Below, piece after piece: positions 18,885 through 27,517 of a DNA stretch of 64,000 nt. The stretch is from assembly GCA_001683825.1 (NCBI GenBank), contig LXTR01000089.1:1-64000 (forward strand), written 5' to 3'. The translations under genes were made by a program, and so were the position numbers. Under the pieces are notes generated by a model. That model saw nothing but the letters and a program-made list of their open reading frames with translations. It was not told the DNA's origin and did not search any database. The number at the start of each line of letters is the position of its first letter. Position 1 is the first letter of the stretch. Source of the stretch: Flavobacteriaceae bacterium CP2B (GTDB taxonomy: Bacteria; Bacteroidota; Bacteroidia; Flavobacteriales; Flavobacteriaceae).

Positions 18885-18962
18885 TTCTTCCGGTACCTGC
18901 CAGCTGTAAACTTCTTTATCCTTTTTGCCCAATCAGCAGAAACTATCATTTAATGTAGTGAT

Positions 18963-20219
18963 ATGCCCTATTTATTTACATCAGAATCCGTAAGTGAAGG
19001 ACACCCGGATAAGGTCGCGGACCAGATCAGCGATGCACTTCTCGACAACTTTTTGGCGTTTGACCCCGATAGCAAAGTTGCCTGTGAAACCCTGGTAACC
19101 ACGGGGCAGGTAATCCTGGCCGGGGAGGTAAAAAGCAAGACCTATGTAGATCTGCAGCAAATAGCCAGAGATACCATCAACAAAATTGGCTATACCAAAG
19201 GGGAATACCAGTTCAGTGGGGATTCCTGCGGGGTGATTTCCCTGATCCACGAGCAATCCAAGGATATCAACCAGGGGGTCGACCGTGGTGCCAGGGAAGC
19301 ACAGGGGGCCGGAGACCAGGGGATGATGTTTGGCTATGCCTCCAGGGAAACCGCCAATTATATGCCGCTGGCACTGGATATTTCGCACAGGATCCTGATG
19401 GAACTCTCCCGTATGCGGCACGAGAACCAGGAGATTACCTATCTGAGGCCCGATGCCAAGGCCCAGGTAACCATTGAGTATTCAGATGACAAGGTGGCCC
19501 GCCGTATCGCTACCATCGTAGTGTCTACACAGCACGACGAGTTTGACGAGGATGCGGATAAAATGCTCGCCACCATCCGCGAGGATATAGTCACCAAGTT
19601 GATCCCCAGGGTGAAAAAACAACTCTCCCCAAAGGTACAGGCGTTGTTTGACAACCAGATCACCTACCACATCAATCCGACCGGTAAATTCGTTATTGGG
19701 GGGCCCCATGGCGACAGTGGCCTTACCGGGAGGAAGATTATTGTGGATACCTATGGGGGCAAAGGGGCCCATGGTGGAGGGGCCTTTAGTGGAAAAGACC
19801 CCAGCAAGGTAGATCGCAGCGCTGCCTATGCGGCCAGGCATATGGCCAAAAACATGGTGGCCGCCGGCGTAGCCGATGAAATCCTGGTTCAGATCAGCTA
19901 TGCCATAGGGGTGGTGGAACCCACCTCCATCTTTGTGGATACCTATGGGACTTCCCACGTGGACCTGAGTGACCACGAGATCGCCGGTAAGGCTTCGGAG
20001 CTTTTTGATATGCGTCCTTTTGCCATAGAAGACCGCTTAAAACTCAGGAACCCCATTTACCTGGAAACCGCCGCCTATGGACACATGGGCAAGGAACCCA
20101 GGACAGTCAGGAAGGTTTTTGAATCGCCCTACAACGGCAGGGTGGAGAAGGAAGTGGAGCTTTTTACCTGGGAAAAACTGGATATGGTAGACCCCATCAA
20201 AAAAGCCTTTGGTCTCTGA
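18963..20219 (+). CDS. metK: S-adenosylmethionine synthetase
   Basis: Makes SAM from methionine and ATP. The 418-residue chain has the N-terminal [20 protein letters not shown] with the catalytic His and Asp. It also has the hexapeptide [13 protein letters not shown] and the P-loop-like [22 protein letters not shown]. Family length in Bacteroidota is slightly longer than the E. coli protein (384). A SAM-II riboswitch occupies the 5' leader; the aptamer ends 78 bases before the ATG. A downstream SAM-I-controlled metY follows from its own promoter. Confidence 0.98.
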   Translation: MPYLFTSESVSEGHPDKVADQISDALLDNFLAFDPDSKVACETLVTTGQVILAGEVKSKTYVDLQQIARDTINKIGYTKGEYQFSGDSCGVISLIHEQSKDINQGVDRGAREAQGAGDQGMMFGYASRETANYMPLALDISHRILMELSRMRHENQEITYLRPDAKAQVTIEYSDDKVARRIATIVVSTQHDEFDEDADKMLATIREDIVTKLIPRVKKQLSPKVQALFDNQITYHINPTGKFVIGGPHGDSGLTGRKIIVDTYGGKGAHGGGAFSGKDPSKVDRSAAYAARHMAKNMVAAGVADEILVQISYAIGVVEPTSIFVDTYGTSHVDLSDHEIAGKASELFDMRPFAIEDRLKLRNPIYLETAAYGHMGKEPRTVRKVFESPYNGRVEKEVELFTWEKLDMVDPIKKAFGL

Positions 20220-20258
20220 TTTTGTAAAAAATATTAGGAAAATCAACCTCCTGCTACC

Positions 20259-20266
20259 TATATTTG
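20259..20266 (+). promoter_or_regulatory. -7 promoter element of metY
   Basis: TATATTTG is a perfect TAnnTTTG match, 30 bases upstream of the SAM-I aptamer. It overlaps a small CCTGC/GCAGG inverted repeat. Confidence 0.6.
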
Positions 20267-20296
20267 CAGGAAATAAGTTCCAATACATTTTGAACG

Positions 20297-20425
20297 GTTA
20301 TCAAGAAAGGTGGAGGGAATAGACCCTGTGAAACCTTAGCAACCCTTTGTATCCAAAAGACAGAGAAGGTGCTACATTCTATCCGTACGTACCGGCATGG
20401 GCCGGTATCTGCCGGAATAGATAAC
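20297..20425 (+). ncRNA. SAM-I (S-box) riboswitch of metY
   Basis: P1 is GTTATC (20297-20302) with GATAAC (20420-20425). Inside are the S-box core blocks AAGGTGGAGGGA, GAAACCTTAGCAACC and GAAGGTGCTACATTC, and the closing GGAATAGATAAC. The last variable helix is TACCGGC/GCCGGTA. The whole is close in sequence to the second copy at 33001. It lies in a 396-bp leader before metY. Confidence 0.95.
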
Positions 20426-20502
20426 ACACAAAAATTACTTCCGTAATATTCTTTCTTCATAACGTATCACTATATCCCGCTCAAGAGGCAGGGGATATAT
20501 CC

Positions 20503-20570
20503 GTACAGGTTTCCCACGGGTCCTGAAGGCCATATTAAGCACTCAGGGGGTGGGCTGTACCAGATTTTTT
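20503..20570 (+). terminator. Candidate expression-platform terminator of the metY riboswitch
   Basis: GTACAG (20503-20508) plus CCCAC (20513-20517) can pair with GTGGG plus CTGTAC (20550-20560). An inner CCTG/CAGG pair (20522-20525, 20544-20547) extends it, and CAGATTTTTT follows. It is interrupted, so it is a candidate only. It lies about 80 bases after the aptamer, and no clear antiterminator overlapping P1 is seen. Confidence 0.5.
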
Positions 20571-20615
20571 AAACCAAACCGGTATTCCGTTAAGGGATGC
20601 GTAAAAACTACAACC

Positions 20616-21908
20616 ATGAGTGAGCAAAAATTTTCAACCAATGCCCTGCACGCGGGCCACGACACCAAAGTACACGGAGGAACCCGGGCAGTACCCATTT
20701 ATCAAAGCACGGCCTATGTGTTTGATAATTCGGATCACGCGGCCAATTTATTTTCGTTAAGTGAGTTCGGAAATATCTACACCAGGATCAACAATCCGAC
20801 CAATGATATCCTCGAACAGCGCCTGGCAGCCCTCGAGGGAGGCATCGCATCGGTGGTTACCGCCTCCGGTACCGCTGCTTTGAATACCGCCCTTCTGGTG
20901 TTGTTGAAATCCGGGGACCATATTGTCTCTTCCAACAGCCTTTACGGTGGGACTGTCAACCTGCTGGACGTCACCCTGCCCAGGCTGGGGATCACCACCA
21001 CCTTTGTAGACCCCACGGACCCGGCCAACTTTGCAAAGGCCGTTCAGGAAAACACCAGGGCCATCTTTGTAGAATCCCTGGGCAACCCTAAATTGGATGT
21101 ACTGGACCTCAAAGCAATTGCGGCGGAAGCCAGCAAAGCCAGGATCCCGTTCATCGTAGACAATACGGTAGCCAGCCCGGCCTTGCTCAACCCTATTGCG
21201 CATGGCGCCAACATCGTCATCCAATCGCTTACAAAATATATCAACGGGAATGGTACCGCCCTGGGTGGGGCTATTATCGATGCCGGGACCTTTGACTGGG
21301 CCAACGGGAAGTTCCCCGAGTTTACAGAGCCTTCCCCGGGATACCATGGATTGGTATACCATGAAGCCCTGGGCAATGCCGCCTTCATTGCCAAAGTGCG
21401 GGTCGAAGGATTGCGGGACCACGGCGCCTGCCTAAGCCCCTTTAACGCCTTTCAAATTATACAGGGGCTCGAGACGCTCGACATACGGATGAAAAAACAC
21501 AGCGAAAATGCCCTGGCACTGGCCCAATGGCTCGAGCAACGCAAGGAAGTGAACTGGGTGAACTACCCGGGACTGAAAAACAACCCCTATTATGCCCTGG
21601 CCAAAACCTACCTCCCAAAGGGGCAAAGCGGCCTGGTTACCTTCGGGGTAAAAGGCGGGTACGAATCTGCCAAAAAAATAGCGGACAACACCAGGCTGTT
21701 TTCCCTGCTGGCCAACCTGGGAGACACCAAATCCCTGATCATCCACCCGGCCAGCACAACCCACCAGCAGTTGGATGACCGTACCCAGGAAGCTACCGGG
21801 GTTACCAAAGACCTTATCCGGTTGTCGGTGGGGCTCGAAGACCTCGAGGACCTTAAGGCCGACCTGCAACAGGCCTTTGCCACGATAGACGCATCGGTTT
21901 CGGCCTAA
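20616..21908 (+). CDS. metY: O-acetylhomoserine aminocarboxypropyltransferase / sulfhydrylase (MetY)
   Basis: A PLP enzyme that converts O-acetylhomoserine and sulfide to homocysteine. Its 430 residues match the long MetY type and are longer than MetB/MetZ. Key segments are YVFDNSDHAANLFSLSEFGN, YTRINNPTNDILEQR, the PLP-lysine motif VIQSLTKYINGNGTALGG and SLIIHPASTTHQQL. The ATG at 20616 (MSEQKFSTNALHAG) is chosen over an upstream start. Control is by the SAM-I leader. The MetX-ThrA fusion follows after 107 bp and supplies its substrate. Confidence 0.94.
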   Translation: MSEQKFSTNALHAGHDTKVHGGTRAVPIYQSTAYVFDNSDHAANLFSLSEFGNIYTRINNPTNDILEQRLAALEGGIASVVTASGTAALNTALLVLLKSGDHIVSSNSLYGGTVNLLDVTLPRLGITTTFVDPTDPANFAKAVQENTRAIFVESLGNPKLDVLDLKAIAAEASKARIPFIVDNTVASPALLNPIAHGANIVIQSLTKYINGNGTALGGAIIDAGTFDWANGKFPEFTEPSPGYHGLVYHEALGNAAFIAKVRVEGLRDHGACLSPFNAFQIIQGLETLDIRMKKHSENALALAQWLEQRKEVNWVNYPGLKNNPYYALAKTYLPKGQSGLVTFGVKGGYESAKKIADNTRLFSLLANLGDTKSLIIHPASTTHQQLDDRTQEATGVTKDLIRLSVGLEDLEDLKADLQQAFATIDASVSA

Positions 21909-21921
21909 CAAATAACCGGTT

Positions 21922-21999
21922 GGTTACCGGGTTTCGAACTTGCCTCCGCAGGCGTGCGCAAGGTCGGGGATAGCAGCTCCCAATCGAAGCCCGGGAACC
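21922..21999 (+). ncRNA. Long hairpin element between metY and the metX-thrA fusion gene
   Basis: Bases 21922-21937 and 21984-21999 form a 16-position stem with 15 pairs (one G-U, one A-G mismatch). It encloses 46 nt that can fold into two smaller arms (CTTGC/GCAAG and GGGA/TCCC). No T-run follows, so it is not a plain terminator. It could be an mRNA-processing or stability element, a cis-regulatory RNA or one copy of a dispersed repeat; nothing similar was noticed elsewhere in the window. Confidence 0.5.
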
Positions 22000-22015
22000 C
22001 ATATAGCAGTAGATC

Positions 22016-25000
22016 ATGAAAGAAACCACCACAGCGCTATACCGTATAAAACTTCCTGGTTTTACAACCCTGAGTGGGGTGAAACAGGATATAGAATTGT
22101 CGTACCAGCTTTTTGGGGCCGGGTTGCATTCAGCACCGATTGTACTGGTGAACCATGCGCTTACAGGCAACTCCAATGTCACGGGTAGTGATGGCTGGTG
22201 GGCGGCCCTGATCGGGGACGGCAAATGTATTGATACCCAGAAATACACCGTGCTTGCCTTTAATGTACCCGGCAATGGGTATGACGGTTTTGTGATTGAT
22301 AACTACAAGGACTTTGTGGCAGGCGATATTGCCAGAATTTTTATCCTGGGCCTGCAGGCGCTGAAGATAGACCGCCTTTTCGCTATAATCGGAGGGTCCC
22401 TGGGTGGGGGGATCGCCTGGGAGATGGCCGCCCAGGACGCCAGGCTTACCGAACACCTGATCCCGGTGGCTTCGGATTGGAAGTCGACCGACTGGCTGAT
22501 TGCGAACTGCCAGATACAAGAACAATTCCTCGTCAATTCCAAACAGCCTGTGCACGACGCCCGCATGCACGCCATGCTATGCTACCGCACGCCCGAATCC
22601 TTCAAACAACGCTTCCAGCGGAGTACCAACCAGGAGTTACAGGTATTCAACGTGGAAAGCTGGCTGATGCACCATGGGAAGAAACTGCAGGAACGCTTCC
22701 AGCTCTCCGCGTATAAGCTTACCAACCAACTCCTGAAAACAATTGATATTACCCGGAATGGAGAAGAGGCGTTCCTGAAGTTGCAGCAAAGCGATACCAA
22801 AATCCATATCATAGGGGTAGATTCTGACCTTTTCTTTACCGCCAAAGAAAACAAGGACACCTACAAGCAACTGGCCCAGGCGAATAGCAATGTGACCTAT
22901 GGGGAAATACAATCGGTTCACGGCCATGACGCGTTTTTGATCGAATTTGAGCAAATGCAAAAGCTGCTCAAAACGATTTTTGACCAGAATGGGAAAACCC
23001 GGCGGGTAAAAGTCCTGAAGTTTGGTGGCACCTCCCTCTCCAACGGGGAAGGGATCGGACGGGTGTTGGAGATTATCTCGGCCAGGGTAGACGCCGGCGA
23101 CAATATCGTGGTGGTGCTCTCAGCCAGGGAAAAGGCCACAGACCAGTTGGAGAATATCCTGGAAAAAGCGGCTTCGGGCAAGGCGTACAAGAAGGATTTT
23201 GAAACCTTTGAGAGGTACCAGAAACACAGCTTTAAGAACATAAGCCTGTCCAAGGAATTACGGGAACTGGTGCAGTTGTTTGAAGGGGTGGCCCTGCTGG
23301 GCGATTACAGTGCCAAGATCAAAGACCAGGTACTGGCCTACGGAGAGCTTATAGCCGCAAAGCTACTTACAAAACTGCTGATTGGAAAGGGGATCAATGC
23401 ACAATTGCTCGATGCGAGACAGCTGATCAAAACCGACTCGACCTTTGGGGAAGCCAAGGTGTTGGAATCGCTTTCCAAGGAAAATGTCCTGAGGGCTTTT
23501 TCTGAACTGGAAAGGGGTGTGGTGCCTGTTATTACCGGCTTCATAGCTTCAAACCGCGCAGGCGAAACCACTACCCTTGGACGCAATGGGAGTAATTATA
23601 CCGCCTCATTGCTGGCCAACTTCCTGGACGCCCAGGAGTTGCAAAACTACACCCATGTAGATGGGATCTACACCGCCAACCCCGAACTGGTGCCCGAGGC
23701 CCAGAAGATCGCCCAGTTGTCCTATAGTGAAGCCAATGAACTGGCCAATTTTGGTGCGACCATTCTGCATGCCAAGACGATCATCCCGCTCCTGGAAAAG
23801 AATATCCCGCTCCGGATCCTCAACACCTTTAACGATGACAATGAAGGAACCCTGATCAGTGCCCGCAGTACTACCGAGGGGATCAAATCCCTCTCGGTCA
23901 TAGAAAACGAGGCGCTCATCAACCTGGAGGGCCGCGGGCTGTTGGGCAAAGTGGGGGTTGATGCCCGGATTTTCAAGGCCCTTGGCCAGAGTAACATCAA
24001 CGTGGGGATTATTTCACAGGGGTCGTCGGAACGGGGGATCGGGCTGGTTGTAGATTCCCAGAAGGCCAAACGGGCCAAGGCGGCCCTGGAGGCCGAATTT
24101 GAAGATGCCTTCCAGTCACAGGACATCAATACCATCACCATTATTGAAGACGTCTCGGTAATCTCCATCATCGGGCAAGATCTCAGCACGTTTCACAAAC
24201 CCTTCAATGCCCTGATCAAGAACCAGGTCGTCCCCCTGTTGTTCAACAATACGGTGAGTGGTAAAAACGTGAGCCTGGTGGTCAGGAAATCAGACCTCCA
24301 CAAGGCCCTGAACGTGATGCACGGACAGATCTTCGGGATCAGCAAAAAAGTCAACCTGGCATTGTTCGGCCACGGGAACGTCGGCGGCACCCTGCTCGAT
24401 CAGATCTTGAAATCGGCCCGGACCATCGAAAAGCGTAAGGGGATCCACCTGAACGTCTTCGCCCTTGCGAATTCCAGAAAATTATTGCTGAACCGTCATG
24501 GGGTGGGCAAAAACTGGAAAACGGCCATCGAGGAGAAAGGGGTGCCTTACCGGCTCGAGGACGTTTTTGAGTTCGCCCGGATCAACCACCTGGAAAACCT
24601 GATCGCCGTGGACAACACCGCCAGTGAGGAATTTGTGGCCCGTTATTTTGATTTTGTGGACAATGGATTTGACCTGGTGTCTTCCAATAAAATAGCCAAT
24701 ACGTTGGGCTTTGACTTCTATGAGTTGTTGCGCGAGGAGCTGGGCAGGCATCAGAAACAATACCTGTATGAAACCAACGTGGGAGCCGGGTTGCCCCTGA
24801 TAGATACCATCAAACTCCTACATTTATCCGGTGAGAACATCACCCGGATCAAAGGGGTGTTTTCCGGCTCGCTGAGCTATATCTTCAATACCTTTTCGGA
24901 AAGCGACCGGCCTTTTTCGGCCATCCTTAAGGATGCTATCGCCAACGGCTTTACCGAACCCGACCCAAGGGAAGACCTTTCCGGGAATGACGTGGGGCGT

Positions 25001-25420
25001 AAATTGCTGATACTGGCCCGCGAACTGGACCTGCAAAACGAATTTTCGGATATACACATACAAAACCTCATCCCGGAGGCCCTGCAGGAAGGCAGTGTGT
25101 CTGACTTCCTCCAGCAACTGGAGGTGCTCGACCAACAGTTTGCCAAAAAGAAACAGTCCCAGCAACCGGGGCATGTGTTGCGGTACGTGGGAGAATTGCA
25201 CGGCGATCTTCGCAGGGAAAAGGGCCTGCTGGATGTGCAACTCGTCTCGGTACCCAAGGAAAGTGCCCTGGGACAGGTAAAGGGCTCCGATTCTATCATA
25301 GAAATTTACACCGAATCCTACGGGACCCATCCGCTGGTCATCCAGGGGGCCGGGGCGGGTGCCGCCGTTACAGCCAGGGGCGTTTTTGGCGACATACTGC
25401 GCATTGCGGAGAAAGGCTGA
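22016..25420 (+). CDS. Trifunctional fusion: MetX-like acyltransferase / aspartokinase / homoserine dehydrogenase
   Basis: One 1134-residue chain with three enzymes. Residues 1 to about 325 are a homoserine O-acetyltransferase-like alpha/beta hydrolase: nucleophile S128 in IIGGSLGGG, Asp271 in DSDLFF, His304 in HGHDAFL, and CYRTPESFKQRF. From about 332 an aspartokinase begins (VKVLKFGGTSLSNGEG) with ACT domains to about 775. From about 782 a homoserine dehydrogenase begins (LALFGHGNVGGTLLDQI) with VSSNKIANTLGF and NVGAGLPLIDT. It thus holds the first and third committed steps from aspartate plus homoserine activation, upstream of metY/metZ. No stop or frameshift interrupts it. Acetyl versus succinyl donor use is not certain. 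Confidence 0.93.
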   Translation: MKETTTALYRIKLPGFTTLSGVKQDIELSYQLFGAGLHSAPIVLVNHALTGNSNVTGSDGWWAALIGDGKCIDTQKYTVLAFNVPGNGYDGFVIDNYKDFVAGDIARIFILGLQALKIDRLFAIIGGSLGGGIAWEMAAQDARLTEHLIPVASDWKSTDWLIANCQIQEQFLVNSKQPVHDARMHAMLCYRTPESFKQRFQRSTNQELQVFNVESWLMHHGKKLQERFQLSAYKLTNQLLKTIDITRNGEEAFLKLQQSDTKIHIIGVDSDLFFTAKENKDTYKQLAQANSNVTYGEIQSVHGHDAFLIEFEQMQKLLKTIFDQNGKTRRVKVLKFGGTSLSNGEGIGRVLEIISARVDAGDNIVVVLSAREKATDQLENILEKAASGKAYKKDFETFERYQKHSFKNISLSKELRELVQLFEGVALLGDYSAKIKDQVLAYGELIAAKLLTKLLIGKGINAQLLDARQLIKTDSTFGEAKVLESLSKENVLRAFSELERGVVPVITGFIASNRAGETTTLGRNGSNYTASLLANFLDAQELQNYTHVDGIYTANPELVPEAQKIAQLSYSEANELANFGATILHAKTIIPLLEKNIPLRILNTFNDDNEGTLISARSTTEGIKSLSVIENEALINLEGRGLLGKVGVDARIFKALGQSNINVGIISQGSSERGIGLVVDSQKAKRAKAALEAEFEDAFQSQDINTITIIEDVSVISIIGQDLSTFHKPFNALIKNQVVPLLFNNTVSGKNVSLVVRKSDLHKALNVMHGQIFGISKKVNLALFGHGNVGGTLLDQILKSARTIEKRKGIHLNVFALANSRKLLLNRHGVGKNWKTAIEEKGVPYRLEDVFEFARINHLENLIAVDNTASEEFVARYFDFVDNGFDLVSSNKIANTLGFDFYELLREELGRHQKQYLYETNVGAGLPLIDTIKLLHLSGENITRIKGVFSGSLSYIFNTFSESDRPFSAILKDAIANGFTEPDPREDLSGNDVGRKLLILARELDLQNEFSDIHIQNLIPEALQEGSVSDFLQQLEVLDQQFAKKKQSQQPGHVLRYVGELHGDLRREKGLLDVQLVSVPKESALGQVKGSDSIIEIYTESYGTHPLVIQGAGAGAAVTARGVFGDILRIAEKG

Positions 25421-25466
25421 CAGGACAGGATAGGAATACCATAGCGATTATTAGCAATTGAACGGC

Positions 25467-26633
25467 ATGAAGCAGAAAAAATTTGAAACCAAGGCCATCA
25501 GGACCCAGACAGAACGCAGCAAGTTCCTGGAGCATTCCAGCCCCATTTACCTTACTTCCAGCTTTGTATTTGAGGATGCAGAGGATATGCGGGCTTCCTT
25601 TGCGGAAGAAAAGGACCGGAATATCTATTCCCGCTATTCAAACCCGAATAGCTCCGAATTTATCGAGAAGGTCTGCCAAATGGAGGGGGCCGAGGACGGG
25701 TTCGCTTTCGCTTCCGGGATGTCTGCGGTCTTCTCGACCTTTGCGGCCCTGTTAAGCAGTGGGGACCATGTGGTATCGTGCCGCAGCATTTTTGGTTCTA
25801 CCCATAGCCTCTTCACCCAGTTTTTCCCGAGGTGGAACATTGGCCACAGCTATTTTAACATTGACGAGCCCGAAACCATAGAAGCCCTCATCCAACCCAA
25901 TACCCGGATGATCTTTGCCGAATCGCCCACCAATCCCGGGGTGGATATCCTGGATCTGGGGGCGCTTGGTAAACTGGCCAGGAAACATAACGTATTGCTG
26001 GTCATTGACAATTGCTTTGCCACCCCATACCTGCAGCAACCCTTGAAATTCGGGGCCGACCTCGTCATACACTCAGGGACCAAGCTCATGGACGGACAGG
26101 GTAGGGTACTGGCGGGGATCACCGTGGGCTCCAGGGAACTGGTGGATAAGATCTACCGCTTTTCCCGCATTACAGGCCCGGCCCTTTCGCCCTTTAACGC
26201 CTGGATACTGTCGCGCAGCCTGGAAACCCTTGCGGTCCGGGTCGACCGCCACTGCGAGAATGCCCTGAAACTGGCTGAATTCCTGGAATCACAGCCGGAG
26301 ATCAACTGGGTGAAATACCCCTTCCTGCCATCGCACCCAAAACACGAACTTGCCAAAAAACAGATGAAGGCAGGCGGATGCGTGGTGGCCTTTGAGGTGA
26401 AAGGGGGGCTCGAGGCAGGTAGGAAGTTTTTTGACAATATCCGGTTGCTGTCCCTTTCTGCCAACCTAGGAGATACCCGTAGCATTGTCACACATCCCGC
26501 CTCTACCACACACAGTAAACTGGCCCCGGAAGAACGGGCCGAATCAGGAATCACAGATGGTATGGTTCGGGTATCCGTCGGGCTGGAGCATATAGACGAT
26601 ATCATTGCCGATATCCGCCAGGCCCTGGGCTAA
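25467..26633 (+). CDS. metZ: O-succinyl/acetylhomoserine sulfhydrylase or cystathionine gamma-synthase-type PLP enzyme
   Basis: A 388-residue Cys/Met-metabolism PLP enzyme, a shorter relative of MetY. RYSNPNSSEFIEKVCQMEGA-EDGFAFASGMSA, the PLP lysine in DLVIHSGTKLMDGQGRVLAG and VTHPASTTHSKL are the family motifs. KLMDGQGR rather than KY.GHSD resembles MetZ-type O-succinylhomoserine sulfhydrylases, but substrate choice between MetZ and MetB cannot be proven by eye. ATG at 25467 is preferred to a TTG three codons earlier. It lies 46 bp after the fusion gene, so probably in the SAM-I-controlled operon. Confidence 0.88.
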   Translation: MKQKKFETKAIRTQTERSKFLEHSSPIYLTSSFVFEDAEDMRASFAEEKDRNIYSRYSNPNSSEFIEKVCQMEGAEDGFAFASGMSAVFSTFAALLSSGDHVVSCRSIFGSTHSLFTQFFPRWNIGHSYFNIDEPETIEALIQPNTRMIFAESPTNPGVDILDLGALGKLARKHNVLLVIDNCFATPYLQQPLKFGADLVIHSGTKLMDGQGRVLAGITVGSRELVDKIYRFSRITGPALSPFNAWILSRSLETLAVRVDRHCENALKLAEFLESQPEINWVKYPFLPSHPKHELAKKQMKAGGCVVAFEVKGGLEAGRKFFDNIRLLSLSANLGDTRSIVTHPASTTHSKLAPEERAESGITDGMVRVSVGLEHIDDIIADIRQALG

Positions 26634-26769
26634 ACGGCCTCTATCCAATTATAAATGCGGACCCCCACAGGCAAGGACTTGCCATGCTGGCGAGCCGGGG
26701 CCTGGGGGCCTTGACAGGGCCATGATTTTACTCATCGGTGGGAATGTTAATTTTATTTATCTTCGTACC

Positions 26770-27180
26770 ATGCTTTCCAAAAAGACTAAATACGGGTTAA
26801 AAGCCCTTACTTACCTGGCTTCACAGGAGAAGAGAAAACCCGTCCAGATTGCCGAGATCGCCAAACACGAGAATATTTCTCAGAAATTTCTGGAAAGTAT
26901 CCTGCTCACGTTGCGCAAAACAGGTATTCTGGGATCCAAAAAAGGCAAAGGCGGAGGATACTACCTGATCAAGGATCCTTCCGAAATCCCCATGACTACT
27001 GTAATCCGTGTTTTGGAAGGCCCTATTGCCATGGTACCCTGTGTGAGCCTCAACTTTTATGAACAATGCGATGATTGCCCGGATGAGAATGAGTGTTCCG
27101 TGCATAAATTGATGCTGATGGTGCGCGATAGCGCCCTGGATGTCTATCGCAATAATACCCTTGCCGATATTTTAACCTGA
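26770..27180 (+). CDS. Rrf2-family transcriptional regulator with cysteine cluster
   Basis: A 136-residue winged-helix regulator. MLSKKTKYGLKALTYLASQE, IAKHENISQKFLESILLTLR and SKKGKGGGYYL form the Rrf2 HTH and wing. The C-terminal half has C91, C100, C103 and C109 (PCVSLNFYEQC-DDCPDENEC), a spacing that may hold an Fe-S cluster, as in IscR, or sense thiols. It sits between metZ and cysH, so control of sulfur assimilation like CymR is likely by context. The start is at MLSKK; a -7-like TATCTTCG (26758-26765) is only five bases upstream, hinting at a very short or absent leader. Confidence 0.88.
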   Translation: MLSKKTKYGLKALTYLASQEKRKPVQIAEIAKHENISQKFLESILLTLRKTGILGSKKGKGGGYYLIKDPSEIPMTTVIRVLEGPIAMVPCVSLNFYEQCDDCPDENECSVHKLMLMVRDSALDVYRNNTLADILT

Positions 27181-27309
27181 GACCGGACCGGGGGTCTGGC
27201 GAAATTTCCTGCCCTTTCCACCCGAAGCCCTTCCCCGGCTTTTCAAATTTCCATTCTGACGTGGGTTCCACTAAAAAAAACACAACAAAAAGCGGCCTAT
27301 TTTAATAAT

Positions 27310-27329
27310 CTATTAAAACTATAGGGTAA
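27310..27329 (+). promoter_or_regulatory. Direct-repeat operator candidate, copy 1 (cysH promoter)
   Basis: CTATTAAAACTATAGGGTAA, matching copy 2 at 16 of 20 positions. It lies 48 bases upstream of the -7 element, a position typical for an activator or a distal repressor site. Confidence 0.55.
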
Positions 27330-27376
27330 TCCTGATAATTGTAGATTAATTAACGTTTCACTTCTGATAAAAAGTT

Positions 27377-27384
27377 TATTTTTG
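27377..27384 (+). promoter_or_regulatory. -7 promoter element of the cysH operon
   Basis: TATTTTTG is a perfect TAnnTTTG match, placing transcription start near 27390. This 337-bp region has no gene; besides the promoter and the two repeats it contains only a short CCCC/GGGG hairpin near 27481. Confidence 0.65.
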
Positions 27385-27391
27385 AATTATC

Positions 27392-27411
27392 CTATTAATT
27401 CTATGGGATAA
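27392..27411 (+). promoter_or_regulatory. Direct-repeat operator candidate, copy 2 (cysH promoter)
   Basis: CTATTAATTCTATGGGATAA, overlapping the predicted transcription start. It is 82 bp from copy 1 (about eight helical turns, same face). The wider sequence TTATCC-N13-GGATAA is also an imperfect palindrome. The neighbouring Rrf2 protein is the likely binder. Confidence 0.55.
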
Positions 27412-27517
27412 ACAATATTGTTTTCCATGGCCTTTAGGGCCGGGCGGCATTCTGAAACATAAATAAATTACCAACTGTACCCCGGCAGGGGAGCGGTGCA
27501 ACTAAGAACCGGATCGT

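Noticed and set aside
22016-25420. The MetX-ThrA fusion as an assembly or frameshift artefact
   Set aside because: The frame is open without interruption, the linker (about residues 320-332) is short and sensible, and each domain is complete with its catalytic residues.
27427-27462. Eleven-codon ORF (MAFRAGRHSET) in the cysH leader as a leader peptide
   Set aside because: It contains no Cys or Met codon and no terminator follows, so there is no basis for attenuation.
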